Counted from the first letter of the stretch, positions 33,243 through 45,072 are shown. The stretch: 64,000 nt of DNA from Lucinisca nassula (GCA_963580285.1 OY757026.1:85286651-85350650); one strand, 5' to 3'. The notes: generated by a model from the letters alone, not told the origin. Program-made: numbers and translations.

Positions 33243-33772
33243 GTGTACAATGAAATTCTGCTATTAAGACCACCTATAAGTATGACTAATTCTGGTAAAA
33301 AAACCTTATTATGAAGGGTACACTTAATTTTTTCTTCGTGTTGTCTGCACACAATGTCCTCTGGTCAGTGACCACCTTTGGGACAGTTCAAAAGTGGTCT
33401 TTGAGACCACTTTTGAACAGTCCAAAAGGTGGTTGGTTGGTTGATTTGAGGGTTTAACGTCCCCATCAACACTATAAATGTCATTTTGGAGACGTTGCTT
33501 TCAATTTTGTGGGACTTTTACCCGACACTGAGATGAAATGACACCTCAAGCCCTGTCGCCCAATGAAATGAATATGGTTTATTAGCATGGAATGTCTGCC
33601 TCGCACCGCGGTTCTTGGACAGGCTTAGATCCTCTAAGCGGTTTACCAGTACTAGTGTGCGGGCCGGATTCAGCTCTGCGTAGAAGCATCATGCAGCCCA
33701 TATATTTCTTCAAGCCCTTATGGGCGGAGGCCGGTCCCAAAGGTGGTCTTAATACAGGAATTTTACTGTATA
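33243..33772. mobile_element. Mariner/pogo-type MITE with nested SINE-like insertion
   Basis: The left terminus reads GAAATTCTGCTATTAAGACC and the right terminus GGTGGTCTTAATACAGGAAT then TTTACTGTA. Between them a SINE-like copy (33437-33731, plus orientation, AAGCCCTTATGGGCGGAGGC) is inserted in the GGTGGT stretch. The nesting gives the order of insertion: MITE first, SINE later. Confidence 0.7.
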
Positions 33773-34054
33773 AGGAACTGTATTATATACGAAGTCTCCA
33801 TTCTACTTTTCAGCCCTAGAAGTCTGCGAGAGTGACAGTGTCAATGCTGTGAAGTCTGGCTGTGAGACCACTCTTCTGTTATTCAGGATGTTACTCTTGT
33901 CATAGTCTTTATCATTCTCATTGTCGGTCTTGTCAAGTTTTTAGGTAAGTGCAAGATAACCTTTAGTACCAAATAGAATCTTCCACCTTATATAGGGCAG
34001 GCATCCATTTCGAAATATAGTGGTGGCAGGTTGTGTTGTCTTCAAAATTTATTC

Positions 34055-34150
34055 GGGAAATGCCTTAACTTTTTGCAAACAGTGTAGGCCCTGATCAGAC
34101 ACTGCATTCTGCGATGTCAGATCGGGGCCTGCACTGTTTGCCAAGGTACC
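34055..34150. repeat. Palindromic MITE, CAAACAGTGTAGGCC family
   Basis: GCAAACAGTGTAGGCCCTGA / TCGGGGCCTGCACTGTTTGC around a GACACTGCATTCTGCGATGTC core. Confidence 0.75.
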
Positions 34151-34239
34151 CCTTAAAGTCGGGTTTCTGTTACTGAATAATTTAACCCATAAAATGCAAA
34201 TCACGGCAACTGTTGTCTGCCAGTTACAGTAAACGTTGT

Positions 34240-34318
34240 TGTTGCAGACAGTGTGGACCCAGATCAGACTGATCCTCTAGGAGCAGTCTGATCTGGGTCC
34301 ACACTGTTTGAATGTATG
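34240..34318. repeat. Palindromic MITE, near-perfect hairpin
   Basis: CAGTGTGGACCCAGATCAGAC pairs fully with GTCTGATCTGGGTCCACACTG around TGATCCTCTAGGAGCA, making one of the cleanest hairpins in the window. Confidence 0.85.
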
Positions 34319-34674
34319 CGAACATATGTGTAAACAATTTGCAAGAAAATGCAGCAGATGACATAAACAGACAACATTTTCGGACGCAGTTTTTCTCGGC
34401 ATCATTAGGGTTAAAGTAACTGCACTAACACATATCAGTTTGACCCCAATAATTCTGGAGCATTATTTTATGAAAGTAAATTATTTCATTTGGTACACAT
34501 TTACGAAAAACTTTGCAGTCTTGTTAAAAAAATACGAGCTCACCGGCACCATGGAATGCTTATAGATGAGCTTGTAGCATGTTAAGGTTCTGTTGTCTGC
34601 CTATTGTCTTTCAACACTTTTTCAAGATAAAGTCTGGAAAATCTCCCTAAATTATCCTAAATATATTGGTTTTG

Positions 34675-34990
34675 TTTGTTTGAATTGGGGTTTAACGTCC
34701 CCATCAACACTATTAAGGTCATTTTGGAGACGTTGCTTCCAATTTCGTGGGAGTTTTTACTCGACATTGTGATAAAATGACATCTCAAGCCATGCCCCCC
34801 AATGAAACAAAAAGGCTTATATGGATTGGATGGTCTGACTCACACCACTTTGCCTGGGCAGGCTTAATCCTTCTTTAGAAGCATGCAGTTTGTCAGTAGA
34901 CTACTCATGTGTGGCCAGTTTCATCTCTGCATGGAAGCATCATGCAATCCAATCTATTTCTCCAAGCACCGATGGGCAGGGGCAACTAAC
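34675..34990 (+). mobile_element. SINE-like ~290-bp repeat
   Basis: GGTTTAACGTCCCCATCAAC, ACGTTGCTTCCAATTTCGTG, CATCATGCAATCCAATCTAT, AAGCACCGATGGGCAGGGGC; more diverged than other copies. Confidence 0.7.
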
Positions 34991-35074
34991 CCATTGTATG
35001 CGGGAAACCCCTAAAAGGGTAACTTGGCAAACAGTGCAAGCCCAGATCAGAGGCCACAGAACGCATCTCATTCA

Positions 35075-35375
35075 TCAATAAAACACACTTATATAATTCT
35101 GACCCCCTTGAACCCCACCTTTATATAGTAAAACTGGGATTTACAGGGATAAACCTTATTTTTTCTTATTTCTGCTCTAAAATATAGATTGTGTGAACTC
35201 GTTAGAACCGCCTCAATGAGGCGGTTCTAAGGAGTTCCCACAATCTATATTTTAGAGCAGAAATAAGAAATATATAACAATTTTTCATCTTAAAATTTTC
35301 TATTTTTCGGCAAAAAATAAAAATAAAAAATTACAATGTAAGTGTATAGGCGTGTTTTCGTAATGTAAGGATTTG
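35075..35375. repeat. Foldback element, GAACCGCCTC core
   Basis: TCTGCTCTAAAATATAGATTG and CTCGTTAGAACCGCCTC face GAGGCGGTTCTAAGGAG and CAATCTATATTTTAGAGCAGA. The outer ends carry CCCCACCTTTATATAGTAAA and GTATAGGCGTGTTTTCGT. Confidence 0.85.
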
Positions 35376-35429
35376 TTCCAGTCAAGTTGTCCTTATACTA
35401 TAACAAGTTTTGTCATGAAGAGAGTTGAC

Positions 35430-35522
35430 TGTATTTACCCTAAATATTCGAACAGGTAACTGTATTTACCCTAAATATTCGAACAGGTAACTGTATTAAC
35501 CCTAAATATTCGAACAGGTAAC
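35430..35522. repeat. Three tandem 31-bp units
   Basis: Units start at 35430, 35461 and 35492. Each reads TGTATTTACCCTAAATATTC then GAACAGGTAAC; the third has TTAACCC for TTTACCC. Confidence 0.9.
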
Positions 35523-35579
35523 TGGCAAACAGTGCTGGCTCAGATCAGACGCTGCATTTTTCCGCGTCTGGCAAGGGCC

Positions 35580-35875
35580 TACCATAACGCATACACGTCT
35601 ATAGAAATACATTGCCACCTTTATCGCCGAAAAAATGAAAATTTTATGATGAGAAATAGTGTTATTTTTCTTATTTCTGCTCCAAATATAGATTGTGGGC
35701 ACTCGATTAGAACCGCCTCATCGAGGCGGTCCAAACGAGTGCCCACAATCTATATTTTAGAGCAGAAATAAGAAAAATAAGGTATACCCCCGAAAACCCC
35801 AGTTTTACTAGATTCTATATAAAAGTGGGGTTCAAGGGGGACCAAACTTATTTAGGCGTGTTTTCGTGGTAACTG
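35580..35875. repeat. Foldback element, GAACCGCCTC core
   Basis: CGATTAGAACCGCCTCATCG / CGAGGCGGTCCAAACGAGTG core. Flanks are TTTTCTTATTTCTGCTCC and TTAGAGCAGAAATAAGAAAA. The right end is TTTAGGCGTGTTTTCGTGG. Confidence 0.85.
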
Positions 35876-35879
35876 TTTC

Positions 35880-36010
35880 CAAAACATTCAGCCATTTTCC
35901 AAATAATTCTTTAAGAAAATCTGACGACCCGAATTTTGAAATGGAATTGTGCTATATAAGGGGGAAGATTCTATTTGGTACAAAATAATTTTAAAGAAAA
36001 AGCAAATGAC
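35880..36010. repeat. MITE fragment, CCATTTTCCAAATAATTC family
   Basis: The CATTCAGCCATTTTCCAAAT, AATTTTGAAATGGAATTGTG and TTCTATTTGGTACAAAAT blocks match 41440-41549 and 46640-46723. Confidence 0.55.
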
Positions 36011-36360
36011 ATGTCAAAAAAAAAATGTTTCCCTTCAAAAGTGGTAGGAAACAGTTTCCTCTATGGAAGTTAACCATTATTCAGCTGAATAATTTTATTA
36101 GCCACACCCATTTCTGACTATCAGCCAATCAGATTAGCTGATATAATGTTTTTGTTCAAATTCATAAAATAAATGACAAACAGTGTAGATCCCGATAAAA
36201 TGGCTTCTGGGGCTGTCGTGAACAGCAGAATAAGGGTTGAGGGGGAATGAATTTGTCTAGAATTTATGTCTGCAAGTCCATGTACTGAACACCCATGGGG
36301 TTATGTAGAGAAATATGTGACTGCTTTCTACTCATCAAGCACACCCAGCTTATTTTCAAG

Positions 36361-36473
36361 CCTGCTTATGCTTCTTTTGCAAGCTTGCACAAGGATCCTT
36401 GCATTTGGAACCGTTTGGCAAGCTTGCTGTCTTACCTGGCTCTCTCTTTACACAAGCTGCCCCTTGAACATAT
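36361..36473 (+). CDS. Candidate exon of an unidentified gene
   Basis: I do not recognise it. After the acceptor-like cttattttcaag (or, alternatively, cttcttttgcaag at 36383) an open frame encodes ASLHKDPCIWNRLASLLSYL then ALSLHKLPLEHM, an amphipathic helical peptide. A weak donor (at|gtgtga) lies at 36473/36474, just before an in-frame TAA. Two other frames are also open over part of the region, which weakens the call. It might belong with the candidate exons at 1012 and 46350. Confidence 0.3.
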
Positions 36474-36522
36474 GTGTGATTGCTAAAATGCAGAGCCAAA
36501 ACTGCAAATGACCACCTCAATA

Positions 36523-37909
36523 TTTTAGCGCGACTGTCACGTAGTGACGAGGTTAGCTTTTGGGATCACTTTTCGTCCGTCGTGCGTCCGTCCGTCCGTG
36601 CGTCAGTGCGTGCTTAAACAATTTCTTCAAACGACATCTCCTCCTAAACCACTGATCGATTTTGACTAAACTTTACAGAAATGATTCTTAGGTGGTCCCC
36701 TTTTAAAGTTGTTCAAATGGTTCCGGTCAGTTGCACATCTAGGTCACAGGAGCCAAAAATAGATTTTTTCACCGAAAGCTTAAAAAATCTTCTTCTCTGA
36801 AACCACAAGGCCCAGGTCTTTGATATTTGGTACGAAGCTTCATCTGGTGGAGCCCTATCAAGATTGTTTAAATTATAGTGCTGGGGCCAAAAATGGCCGG
36901 GTCCCTTTAGTTTTACATAGGATTATATAGGGAAAATTTAAAAAATCTTCTTCTCTGAAACTGAAAGGCCCAGGTCTTTGATACTTGGTATGAAGCTTTA
37001 TCTAGTTGACCCCAAACAAGATTGTTCAAATTATATTGCTGGGGCCAATAATGCTCCCGCCCTGGGGCCCTTTGGTTTTACATGGGCTTATATAGGGAAA
37101 ATCTTTAAAAAAATTCTTCTCTGAAACCGCAAGGCCCAGGTCTTTGCTATTTGGAATGAAGCTTCATCTAGTGGACCCCTACCAAGATTGTTCAAATTAT
37201 AGCCCTGGGGCAAAAAAATGCCCCCGCTGTGGGGCCCTTTGGTTTTACATAGACTTATAAAGGGAAATTTTTAAAAAAAAATCTTCAAGGCCCAGGTCTT
37301 TGATATTTGCTATGAAGCTTCATCTAGTGGACCTCTACCAAGATTGTTCAAATTATAGCCCTTGGGCCAAAAATGCCCTCACTCCGGGGCCCTTTGGTTT
37401 TACATAGACTTATATAGGGAAAGTCTTGAAAAATCTTCTCTGAAACCACAAGGCATAGGTCTTTGATATTTGGTATGAAGCTTCATCTAGTGGACCTCTA
37501 CGAAGATTGTTTAAATTCAAGCCCTGAGACCAAAAAGGCCCCCGCCTCGGGGCCCTTTAGTTTTACATAGACTTATATAGGGAAAATCTTTAAAAAAATC
37601 TTTTTCTGTGAAACCACAAGGCCTAGGTCTTTGATATTTGGTGTCGAATATCATCTAGTGGACTTCTATCAAGATTGTTCAAATATAGGCCTGGGGCTAA
37701 AAATGCCCCCGCCCCGAGACCCTTTGGTTTTACATAGACTTGTATAGGGACATATTTAAAAATATTTTTCTCTGAAACTGCAAGGCCCATGTCTTTGATA
37801 TTTGGTATGGAGCTTCATCTAGTGGATCTCTACCAAGATTGTTCAAATTATAGCCCCCGGGCCACAAATTCTCCCGCCCCGGGCCCCTTTGGTTTTTACA
37901 TAGACTTTT
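36523..37909. repeat. Long interspersed repeat, left part
   Basis: The left end is a CGCGACTGTCACGTAGTGACG hairpin. Units have GGTCTTTGATATTTGG and GAAGCTTCATCTAGTGGACC, as in 3313-6973. It is split by the 260-bp tandem array and resumes at 39266. Confidence 0.8.
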
Positions 37910-39265
37910 TCACTTCTGTGGTGTATTCCTTGCTTCCAAAGGATAACCCTTTTATAGAACACATTTAACTTCACTACAGCTGGTGTGTGGGAATGTGTGG
38001 CGGCGGTAAAACGCCTCCCTGCCCTACATCATAGTGTAGATTATATTTTCTTGTCCTTTGGGATCATTGATTCCATTTTGGAATTTTGAAAATATCTGAT
38101 GGTCACTGATGAATCCTAATTGGCCGAAACTAGCAAGTCTGGCCCAGAAAACATGTACACTCCATATTTTTAACTTCTGTGGTGTACTCCTTGCTTCCAA
38201 AGGATAACCCTTTTATAGGACATATTTAACTTCACTACAGCTGGTGTGTGGGAATGTGTGGCGGCGGTAAAACGTCTCCCTGCCCTACATGATAGTGTAG
38301 ATTATATTTTCTTGTCCTTTGACGATTCCATTTTGGAATTTTGAAAATATCTGAGGGTCACTGATGAGGCCTAATTGGCCGAAACAAGCTAGTCTGGCCC
38401 AGAAAACATGTACACTCCATATTTTTAACTTCTGTGGTGTATTCCTTGCTTCCAAAGGATAACCCTTTTATAGAACATATTTAACTTCACTACAGCTGGT
38501 GTGCGGGAATGTGTGGCGGCGGTAAAACGTCTCCCTGTCCTACATCATAGTGTAGATTATATTTTCTTGTCCTTTGGGATCATTGATTCCATTTTGGAAT
38601 TTTGAAAATATCTGATGGTCACTGATGAATCCTAATTGGCCGCAACTAGCAAGTCTGGCCCAGAAAACATGTACACTCCATATTTTTAACTTCTGTGGTG
38701 TACTCCTTGCTTTCAAAGGATAACCCTTTTATAGAACATATTTAACTTCACTACAGCTGGTGTGTGGGAATGTGTGGCGGCGGTAAAACGTCTCCCTGCC
38801 CTACATGATAGTGTAGATTATATTTTCTTGTCCTTTGACATCATTGATTCCATTTTGGAATTTTGAAAATATCTGAGGGTCACTGATGAGGCCTAATTGG
38901 CCGAAACAAGCTAGTCTGCCCCAGAAAACATGTACACTCCATATTTTTAACTTCTGTGGTGTATTCCTTGCTTCCAAAGGATAACCCTTTTATAGAACAT
39001 ATTTAACTTCACTACAGCTAGTGTGCGGGAATGTGTGGCGGCGGTAAAACGTCTCCCTGTCCTACATCATAGTGTAGATTATATTTTCTTGTCCTTTGGC
39101 ATCATTGATTCCATTTTGGAATTTTGAATATATCTGAGGGTCACTGATGAGGCCTAATTGGCCGAAACTAGGTAGTCTGGCCCAGAAAACATGTACACTC
39201 CATATTTTTTACATCTGTGGTGTATTCCTTACTTCCAAAGGATAACCCTTTTATAGAACATATTT
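37910..39265. repeat. Tandem array of ~260-bp units (five and a partial)
   Basis: Units begin at about 37911, 38172, 38429, 38690, 38950 and 39213 with ACTTCTGTGGTGTATTCC. Each holds CTTCCAAAGGATAACCC, GTGTGGCGGCGGTAAAACG, TAGTGTAGATTATATTTTC and CTGGCCCAGAAAACATGTAC. Units 1 and 3 share the GATGAATCCTAATTGGCCG variant. Units 2 and 4 share the GATGAGGCCTAATTGGCCG variant with CAAGCTAGTCTG. This alternation suggests a dimeric higher-order repeat. Confidence 0.9.
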
Positions 39266-39699
39266 ATACAGAGATAATCTTTAAAAATCTTCTACTCTGA
39301 AACAGCAAGGCCCAGGTCTTTGATATTTGGTGTGAAGCTTCATCTAGTGAACCTCTATCAAGATTGTTTAAATTATAGCCCTGAGGCCAAAAATGCCCCC
39401 GCCCGGGCCCATTTGGTTTTACATAAGCTTATGTAGGGAATATTTTTTAAAAAATCTTCTTCTCTGAAACTGCAAGGCCCAGGTCTTTGATATGTGGTGT
39501 GCAGCTTCATCTGGTGGACATTTGCCAAGATTGATCAAATAATAGCCTTTGTTGATATTTGGTATGAAGCTTTACCTTTTTAGACCTCCCTCAACATTAT
39601 GCACATTATAGCCCTGGAGTCAATAATGGCCCTCCCCGGTGCCCAAGTGTTACCCTATGGATCAGGTGAGCGATCCAGGGCCATCATGGCCCTCTTGTT
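39266..39699. repeat. Long interspersed repeat, right part
   Basis: GGTCTTTGATATTTGGTGTG units continue, ending in ATCAGGTGAGCGATCCAGG then CATCATGGCCCTCTTGTT. This completes the element started at 36523. Confidence 0.8.
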
Positions 39700-39744
39700 C
39701 ATAGATCTAACCCTTTTCTTGCTGTTCACTACAACCCCTATCTT

Positions 39745-39905
39745 TGCAAACAGTTTAGATCCAGAAGAAGCCATCTAATCAGGATCTACACTGTTTGGCA
39801 TTCAGTTTATAAATTTGTAGCAATAAATTACATCAAGTAATTTGATTGGTTGATAGAGAGAAATAGGTGTGTGTTAGATGAATATTCAGCAAGATAAGGG
39901 TTAAA
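39745..39905. repeat. MITE, GCAAACAGTTTAGATCC family
   Basis: CAAACAGTTTAGATCCAGAA / CAGGATCTACACTGTTTGG hairpin, then TTACATCAAGTAATTTGATT and GGTTGATAG, ending in AGATAAGGGTTAA. Copies follow at 40485-40680 and 40680-40855, and partly at 36065-36190 and 56160-56250. Confidence 0.65.
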
Positions 39906-40009
39906 GCCATGAATTCCTCTGAATGTATCCATGAAGAAAGCAGATAAATCTTTGTCAGAGTATTGGTACATTTTTCCTTGGAAAACCTTGGAAACCATAT
40001 AATAATCTT

Positions 40010-40445
40010 ATATGGGTGTGAGGGGTGGACGGAAAAATCCGTCACGAGGGACACTGTCCGGCATCACGAGGCTTACCGAGATGCCGGACACTGATCCCGA
40101 GGGATGGGTTTTATCCGTCCACCCCTCACGCCCATATAGGATTCTTTTTCTTGCATACCTTCCTTTTCTTGGCGCGGCTTTTTAATGTTGCAGTAACTTT
40201 GGTTACCGATGTCTGCCATATTGTGATGATACTACAGGAATGTTTAGTGACATCACGTAACATGCTGCGACGTCAACCTTAACGATGGCGCATACTAGGT
40301 CGTATTCAACCAGTGTATTTATCAAGCACGCGAATATATTCGATTTTGGGTCGGAACAACAGGGTCAGAAAAAATTCTATCCCAGGGTAAAATCAAGGAC
40401 TTCCTGGTCGGGTGTGCAAGAACAGAGCTTCTCAGATAAAATGCA
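40010..40445 (+). repeat. Large foldback MITE (TGTGAGGGGTGGA family)
   Basis: GTGTGAGGGGTGGACGGAAA faces TCCGTCCACCCCTCACGCCC. The inner arms GTCCGGCATC and GATGCCGGAC enclose ACGAGGCTTACCGA. Downstream 300 bp (GTTGCAGTAACTTTGG, GTTAGTGACATCACG-like, TTCTATCCCAGGGTAA) is shared in reverse orientation with 58190-58575. Confidence 0.75.
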
Positions 40446-40484
40446 GTTATCTCCTTTTGAGACTTTTTAGACTAGTCCCACTGC

Positions 40485-40855
40485 AGTCTTAACCTTTAGC
40501 CTGCTGGTCCTACCTTTGCAAACAGTGTAGAACCAGATAAGGTGACTTCTGCATCTGATCAGGATCTACACTTTTATTCTGTTTGAGAATTTGAATTAAT
40601 AAATTACACCAAGTAATTTGATTGGTTCAAAGTCAGTAGGTGTGACTAAAGTTGAATATTCAGCAGAATAAGGGTTAACCTTTATCTTGCTGAATACAGC
40701 AACAATACCTTTGCAAACAGTGTAGATCCGGATCATATGTTGTCATGCAGTTTCTAAGTACATGTACTGAGCAAATATATCAAGTTGTGATTGGTTGATA
40801 TTCAGCAATGGCTAATTTAATCTATTCAGTAGGCTTAGGGTTAAGGGATATGCAC
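40485..40855. repeat. Two MITE copies, GCAAACAGTGTAGA(A/T)CC family
   Basis: 40515-40570 and 40715-40745 contain TTTGCAAACAGTGTAGAACC-type starts, then AAGTAATTTGATTGGTT and AATATTCAGCAGAATAAGGG. TTAACC(C/T)TTA ends suggest short TIRs. Confidence 0.55.
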
Positions 40856-40894
40856 ATTCACGGAAGAAATGTCTTTCTGTAGTTTTTTGATTTG

Positions 40895-41300
40895 TATGTT
40901 CTCGGAGATGTTACACTGATGAGTTAGGAAGCCTTCATGCGGACTCAACAAAATTAGTGTATACCGCGACAGAGGTAAGGGCGAGGATTATGGCCATGTA
41001 AAATCGATTTAAGCCCCTCAGTGGAAGTCTTTCCACTGACCGTTCCAAGGCGGTTCTTCTGTGGCGGTTTATTTTATGTTGTTGTTTGTTACTAACTGTG
41101 TGTATCACTTGTTTCTTTTTATTTTGGATGGCCATTTGGCCATTTTGTGGGAAAGTAACTGTCCTTATGGCCTTCCTTTGTTTAGGTCTCCATTATGGTC
41201 TGGTCGCTTCATTGTTGTGTTTCTTTCCCTTTGGTGTCTTGGATGGGTGGAGTAAGTTAATTGAATCGATTCCTGATCTTTGTTTTACTTCTACTTTTCA
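40895..41300 (+). mobile_element. Solitary Naiad 3' UTR, plus orientation
   Basis: From GGAGATGTTACACTGATGAG to TTTGTTTTACTTCTACTTTT it follows copy 1 3' UTR in sense orientation with moderate divergence. The ORFs across it are UTR artefacts. Confidence 0.85.
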
Positions 41301-41319
41301 GAATGGTTTGTCCCTGTAT

Positions 41320-41549
41320 TAACCCATATTTTACTGGAAACCCCAAAACGGGTAATTGGTAACAAAAAGTGTAGGCCGACATCAGATGCTCCAGAACCTG
41401 GTGTGTGATCAGGACCTACCCTGTTGGCAAAAAGTTCAGCCATTTTCAAAATAAATTTTGAAGAGAACACAATCTGACACCCCAAAATTTTGAACTTGAC
41501 TTGTGCTATATATAAGACAGACGATTCCATTTGGTACAAAACGGTTTAA
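41320..41549. repeat. MITE, GGAAACCCCAAAACGGGTAA family
   Basis: TTAACCCATATTTTACTGGA at the left and TTTGGTACAAAACGGTTTAA at the right look like short inverted ends. The centre has a decayed AGACATCAGATGCTCC... / GTGTGATCAGGACCTACC pair. Confidence 0.65.
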
Positions 41550-43006
41550 TAAAGATATACTCTTACAGGAAAGAATTTGATCCTGGATGCATTTTTACTC
41601 ACCTGTCACGTAGTGATGAGGTGAGCTTTTGGGATCACTTTTTGTCCAGCGTGCGCCCGTGCTCGCAGGCTTAACACACTAGAGGTCATAGCTTTGGTCG
41701 AGTCATCATCAGACTTGGGTCATGTCGGGTCAAAGAGTAGGTCAGTAGGTCTAATCATAGAAAAACCTTGTGAACACACTAGAGGCCATAGATTTAATCC
41801 AATCATCATCAAATTTGCTCAGAGTGATCGTCTTGACAATATCTCAGACAAGTTCGAATATAGGTCATGTCGGGTCAAAAGGTAGGTCAGTAGGTCAAAT
41901 CATAGAAAAACCGTGTGAACGCACTAGAGGCCACAGTTTTGGTTCTATCATCATCAAACTTACACAGAATGAACATCTTGACAATACGTTGGTCAAGTTC
42001 GAATATGTGTTATGTCGGTTGAAAAAGTAGGTCGGTAGGTCAAATCCTAGAAAAACCTTGTGAACAGACCAGAGGCCACAGTTTTTGGCCCAATCATCAA
42101 CAAACTTGCCCAGAATTGTCATCTTGACAATATCTCCGTCAAGTTTAAGAATGGGTCATGTCGGGTCAAAGGGTAGGTCTTTAGTTCAAATCATAGAAAA
42201 AACCTTGTTAACACTCTAGAGGCCTTAGTTTTGGTCTGATCATCATTAAACTTGCTCAGAATTATTGTCTTGACAATATCTCGGTCAAGTTTGAATATGG
42301 GTCATGTCGGTTGAAAAAGTAGGTCAGTAGGTCAAATCATAGAAAAACAGTGCGAACAGACCAGAGGCCACAGTTTTGGTCTGATCATCATCAAACTTGC
42401 CCAGAATGATCATCTTGACAATATCTCGGTCACATTCGAATATGTGTCATGTCGGGTCACAAAGTAAGTCAGTAGGTCAAATCATAGAAAAACCTTGTGA
42501 ATGCACTAGAAGCCAAGGTGTTGGTCCTATCATCATCAAACTTCCCCAGAATGATTATCTTGACAATGTCTCGGTCAAGTTTGAATATGGGCCACGTCGG
42601 ATCAAAAAGAATGTCAGTAGGTTAAATCATAGAAAAACCTTGTGAACACACTAGTGGCCACAGTTTTAGTCGGACCATCATCAATCCTGCTCAGAATGAC
42701 AGTCTTGACAGTATCTAGGTCAAGTTAGAGTATGGGTCATGTCGGGTCAAAATGTAGGTCAGTAAGTCAAATCATAGAAAACCTTCTGAACGAAGTAGAG
42801 GCCACAGTTTAGGTCCGATCCTCAGCAAACTTGCCCAGAATGATCATCTTGACAATATCTCATCAAGTTTTAATATGGGTCATGTCGTGTCAAAAAGTAG
42901 ATCAGTAGGTCAAATCATAGAACAAACTTGACACAATAGAGCCCACAGTGTTTGTCCGATCATCAGCAAACTTGCACAGAATGATTATCTTGACAATATC
43001 TCAGTC

Positions 43007-43165
43007 AAAGTAGAAGTAAAACAAAGATCAGGAATCGATACAATTAACTTACTCCACCCATCAAAGACACCAAAGGGAAAGAAACACAAACATTAAGCGA
43101 CCAGACCATAATGGAAACCTACACAAAGGAAGGCCATAAGGACAGTTACTTTCCCACAAAATGGT
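43007..43165 (-). mobile_element. Very short Naiad 3'-end insertion
   Basis: Only the last ~160 bp of the UTR (AAGTAGAAGTAAAACAAAGA to CACAAAATGGTCATATGACC) are present, inside a GGTCA-rich unit array. This is the shortest of the solitary 3' ends. Confidence 0.85.
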
Positions 43166-45072
43166 CATATGACCATCCAAGTTGGAATATGGGTCATGTC
43201 CGGTCACAAAGTAGGTTAGTAGGTCAAATCATAGAAAAACCTTCTGAACACACTAGGGCCACAGTTTTGGTCCGATCATCATCAAACTTGCTCAAAATGA
43301 TCATTTGACAATATCTCGGTTCATTTCGAATATGGGTCATGTCCGGTCACAAAGTAGGTTAGTAGGTCAAATCATAGAAAAACCTTCTGAACAAACTAGG
43401 TGCCACAGTTTTGGTCCGATCATCATCAAACTTGCTCAAAATCATCATTTGACAATATCTCGGTTCATTTCGAATATGGGTCATGTCTGGTAAATAAGTA
43501 TGTCAGTAGGTCAGATCATTGAAAAACCTTGTGAACACACTTGAAACCCCAGTTTTGGTCCAGTCGTCATCAAACTTGCTCAGAATGATCATCTTGACAA
43601 TAACTGGGTCAAGTTTGAATATGGGTCATGTTGGATAAAAAGTAGGTCAGCAGGTCAAATCACAGAAAAACGTTTTGAACACTCTAAGAGGCCACAGTTT
43701 GAGTCAAATCATCATAAAACTTGTTCAGAATGATCATCTGAACAATATCTCAGTTAAGTTCGAATATGGGTTATGTCAAGTAAAAAGGTAGATCAGTAGG
43801 TTATTTTGTCATAACTTTTGAACCGTTTGAGATAGAGCCTTCATATTTGGCATGTAGGTTCCTTCTGACAAGGGCGTCCCACTGATATAAAGATTTGACC
43901 TGTGACCTACTTTATCATAACTTTTGAACCATATGAGATATGGCCTTCATATTTGGCCTGTATGCTCCTTTTGACAAGGTTTTCTCAACCATTCAAAACT
44001 TTTGACCAATCACCTTGACCTTTGACCTACTTTGCCATAACCGTTGAAGCATTTGAGATACAGCCTTCATATTTGGCATGTAGGTTGCTTGCGACACGGG
44101 CTTCCTATTCATACTTAAAATGATCGGTGACCTTTACCTTGACATTTGACCTACTTTATGATAACTTTTGAACAATTTGAAATAGTGCCTTCATATTTGG
44201 CATGTAGGTTCCTTGTGACAAGGGCTTCCCGCTGATATACGGATTTGACCTGTGACCTTGACATGTGACCTACTTTATCATAACTTTTGAACCATATGAG
44301 ATAGAGCCTTAATATTTGGCCTGTATGCTCCTTGTGACAAGGTTTTCTCAACCATTCAAAACTTTTGACCCATCACCTTGACCTTTGACCTACTTTGTCA
44401 TAACTTTTGAAGCATTTGAGATACAACCTTCATATTTGGCATGTAGGTTCCTTGCGACAAGGGCTTCCTATTCATACATCAAATGATATGTGACCTTTAC
44501 ATTGACAGTTGACCTACTTTATTATAACTTTTGGATCATTTGAGATAGTGTCTTCATATTTGGCATGTAGGTTCCTTGTGAGAAGGTCTTCCCACCTTTG
44601 AAAAATTTTGCCTAATGACCTTGAACTTTGACCTACTTTGTCATAATTTTGAAGCATTTGAGATGGGGCCTTCATATTTGGGATGTAGTTTCCTTTTGAC
44701 AAGGGCTTCCTATTCATACAAAAATGATTTGTGACTTTGACCTTGACATGTGACCTACTTTATCATAACTTTTGAACCATTTGAGGTAGAGTCTCCATGT
44801 TTGGCATGTATGTTCCTTGTGGAAAGGACTTTTCACGCATACACAATTTTGACCTTTGACCTTGTTTCTCATTACTTTTGAACTATTTAAGATAAAGCCT
44901 TCATATTTTGCATGTAGGTACCTTGTGACAAGGGCTTCCGACCCATGCAAACATTTTGACAAGTGACTGGTCATTGACCTTTGACCGTTTTTGTCAAAAC
45001 TTTTGAACCATTTAAGGTAGAGCCGTCATGCTTGGCATGTATGATCCTCGTGACAAGGTTTTCCCACTCATT

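Noticed and set aside
33592..33819. ORFs within SINE-like repeats (also at 47742, 54235, 55236, 55975)
   Set aside because: Frames open by chance in a non-coding repeat family; stops differ between copies.
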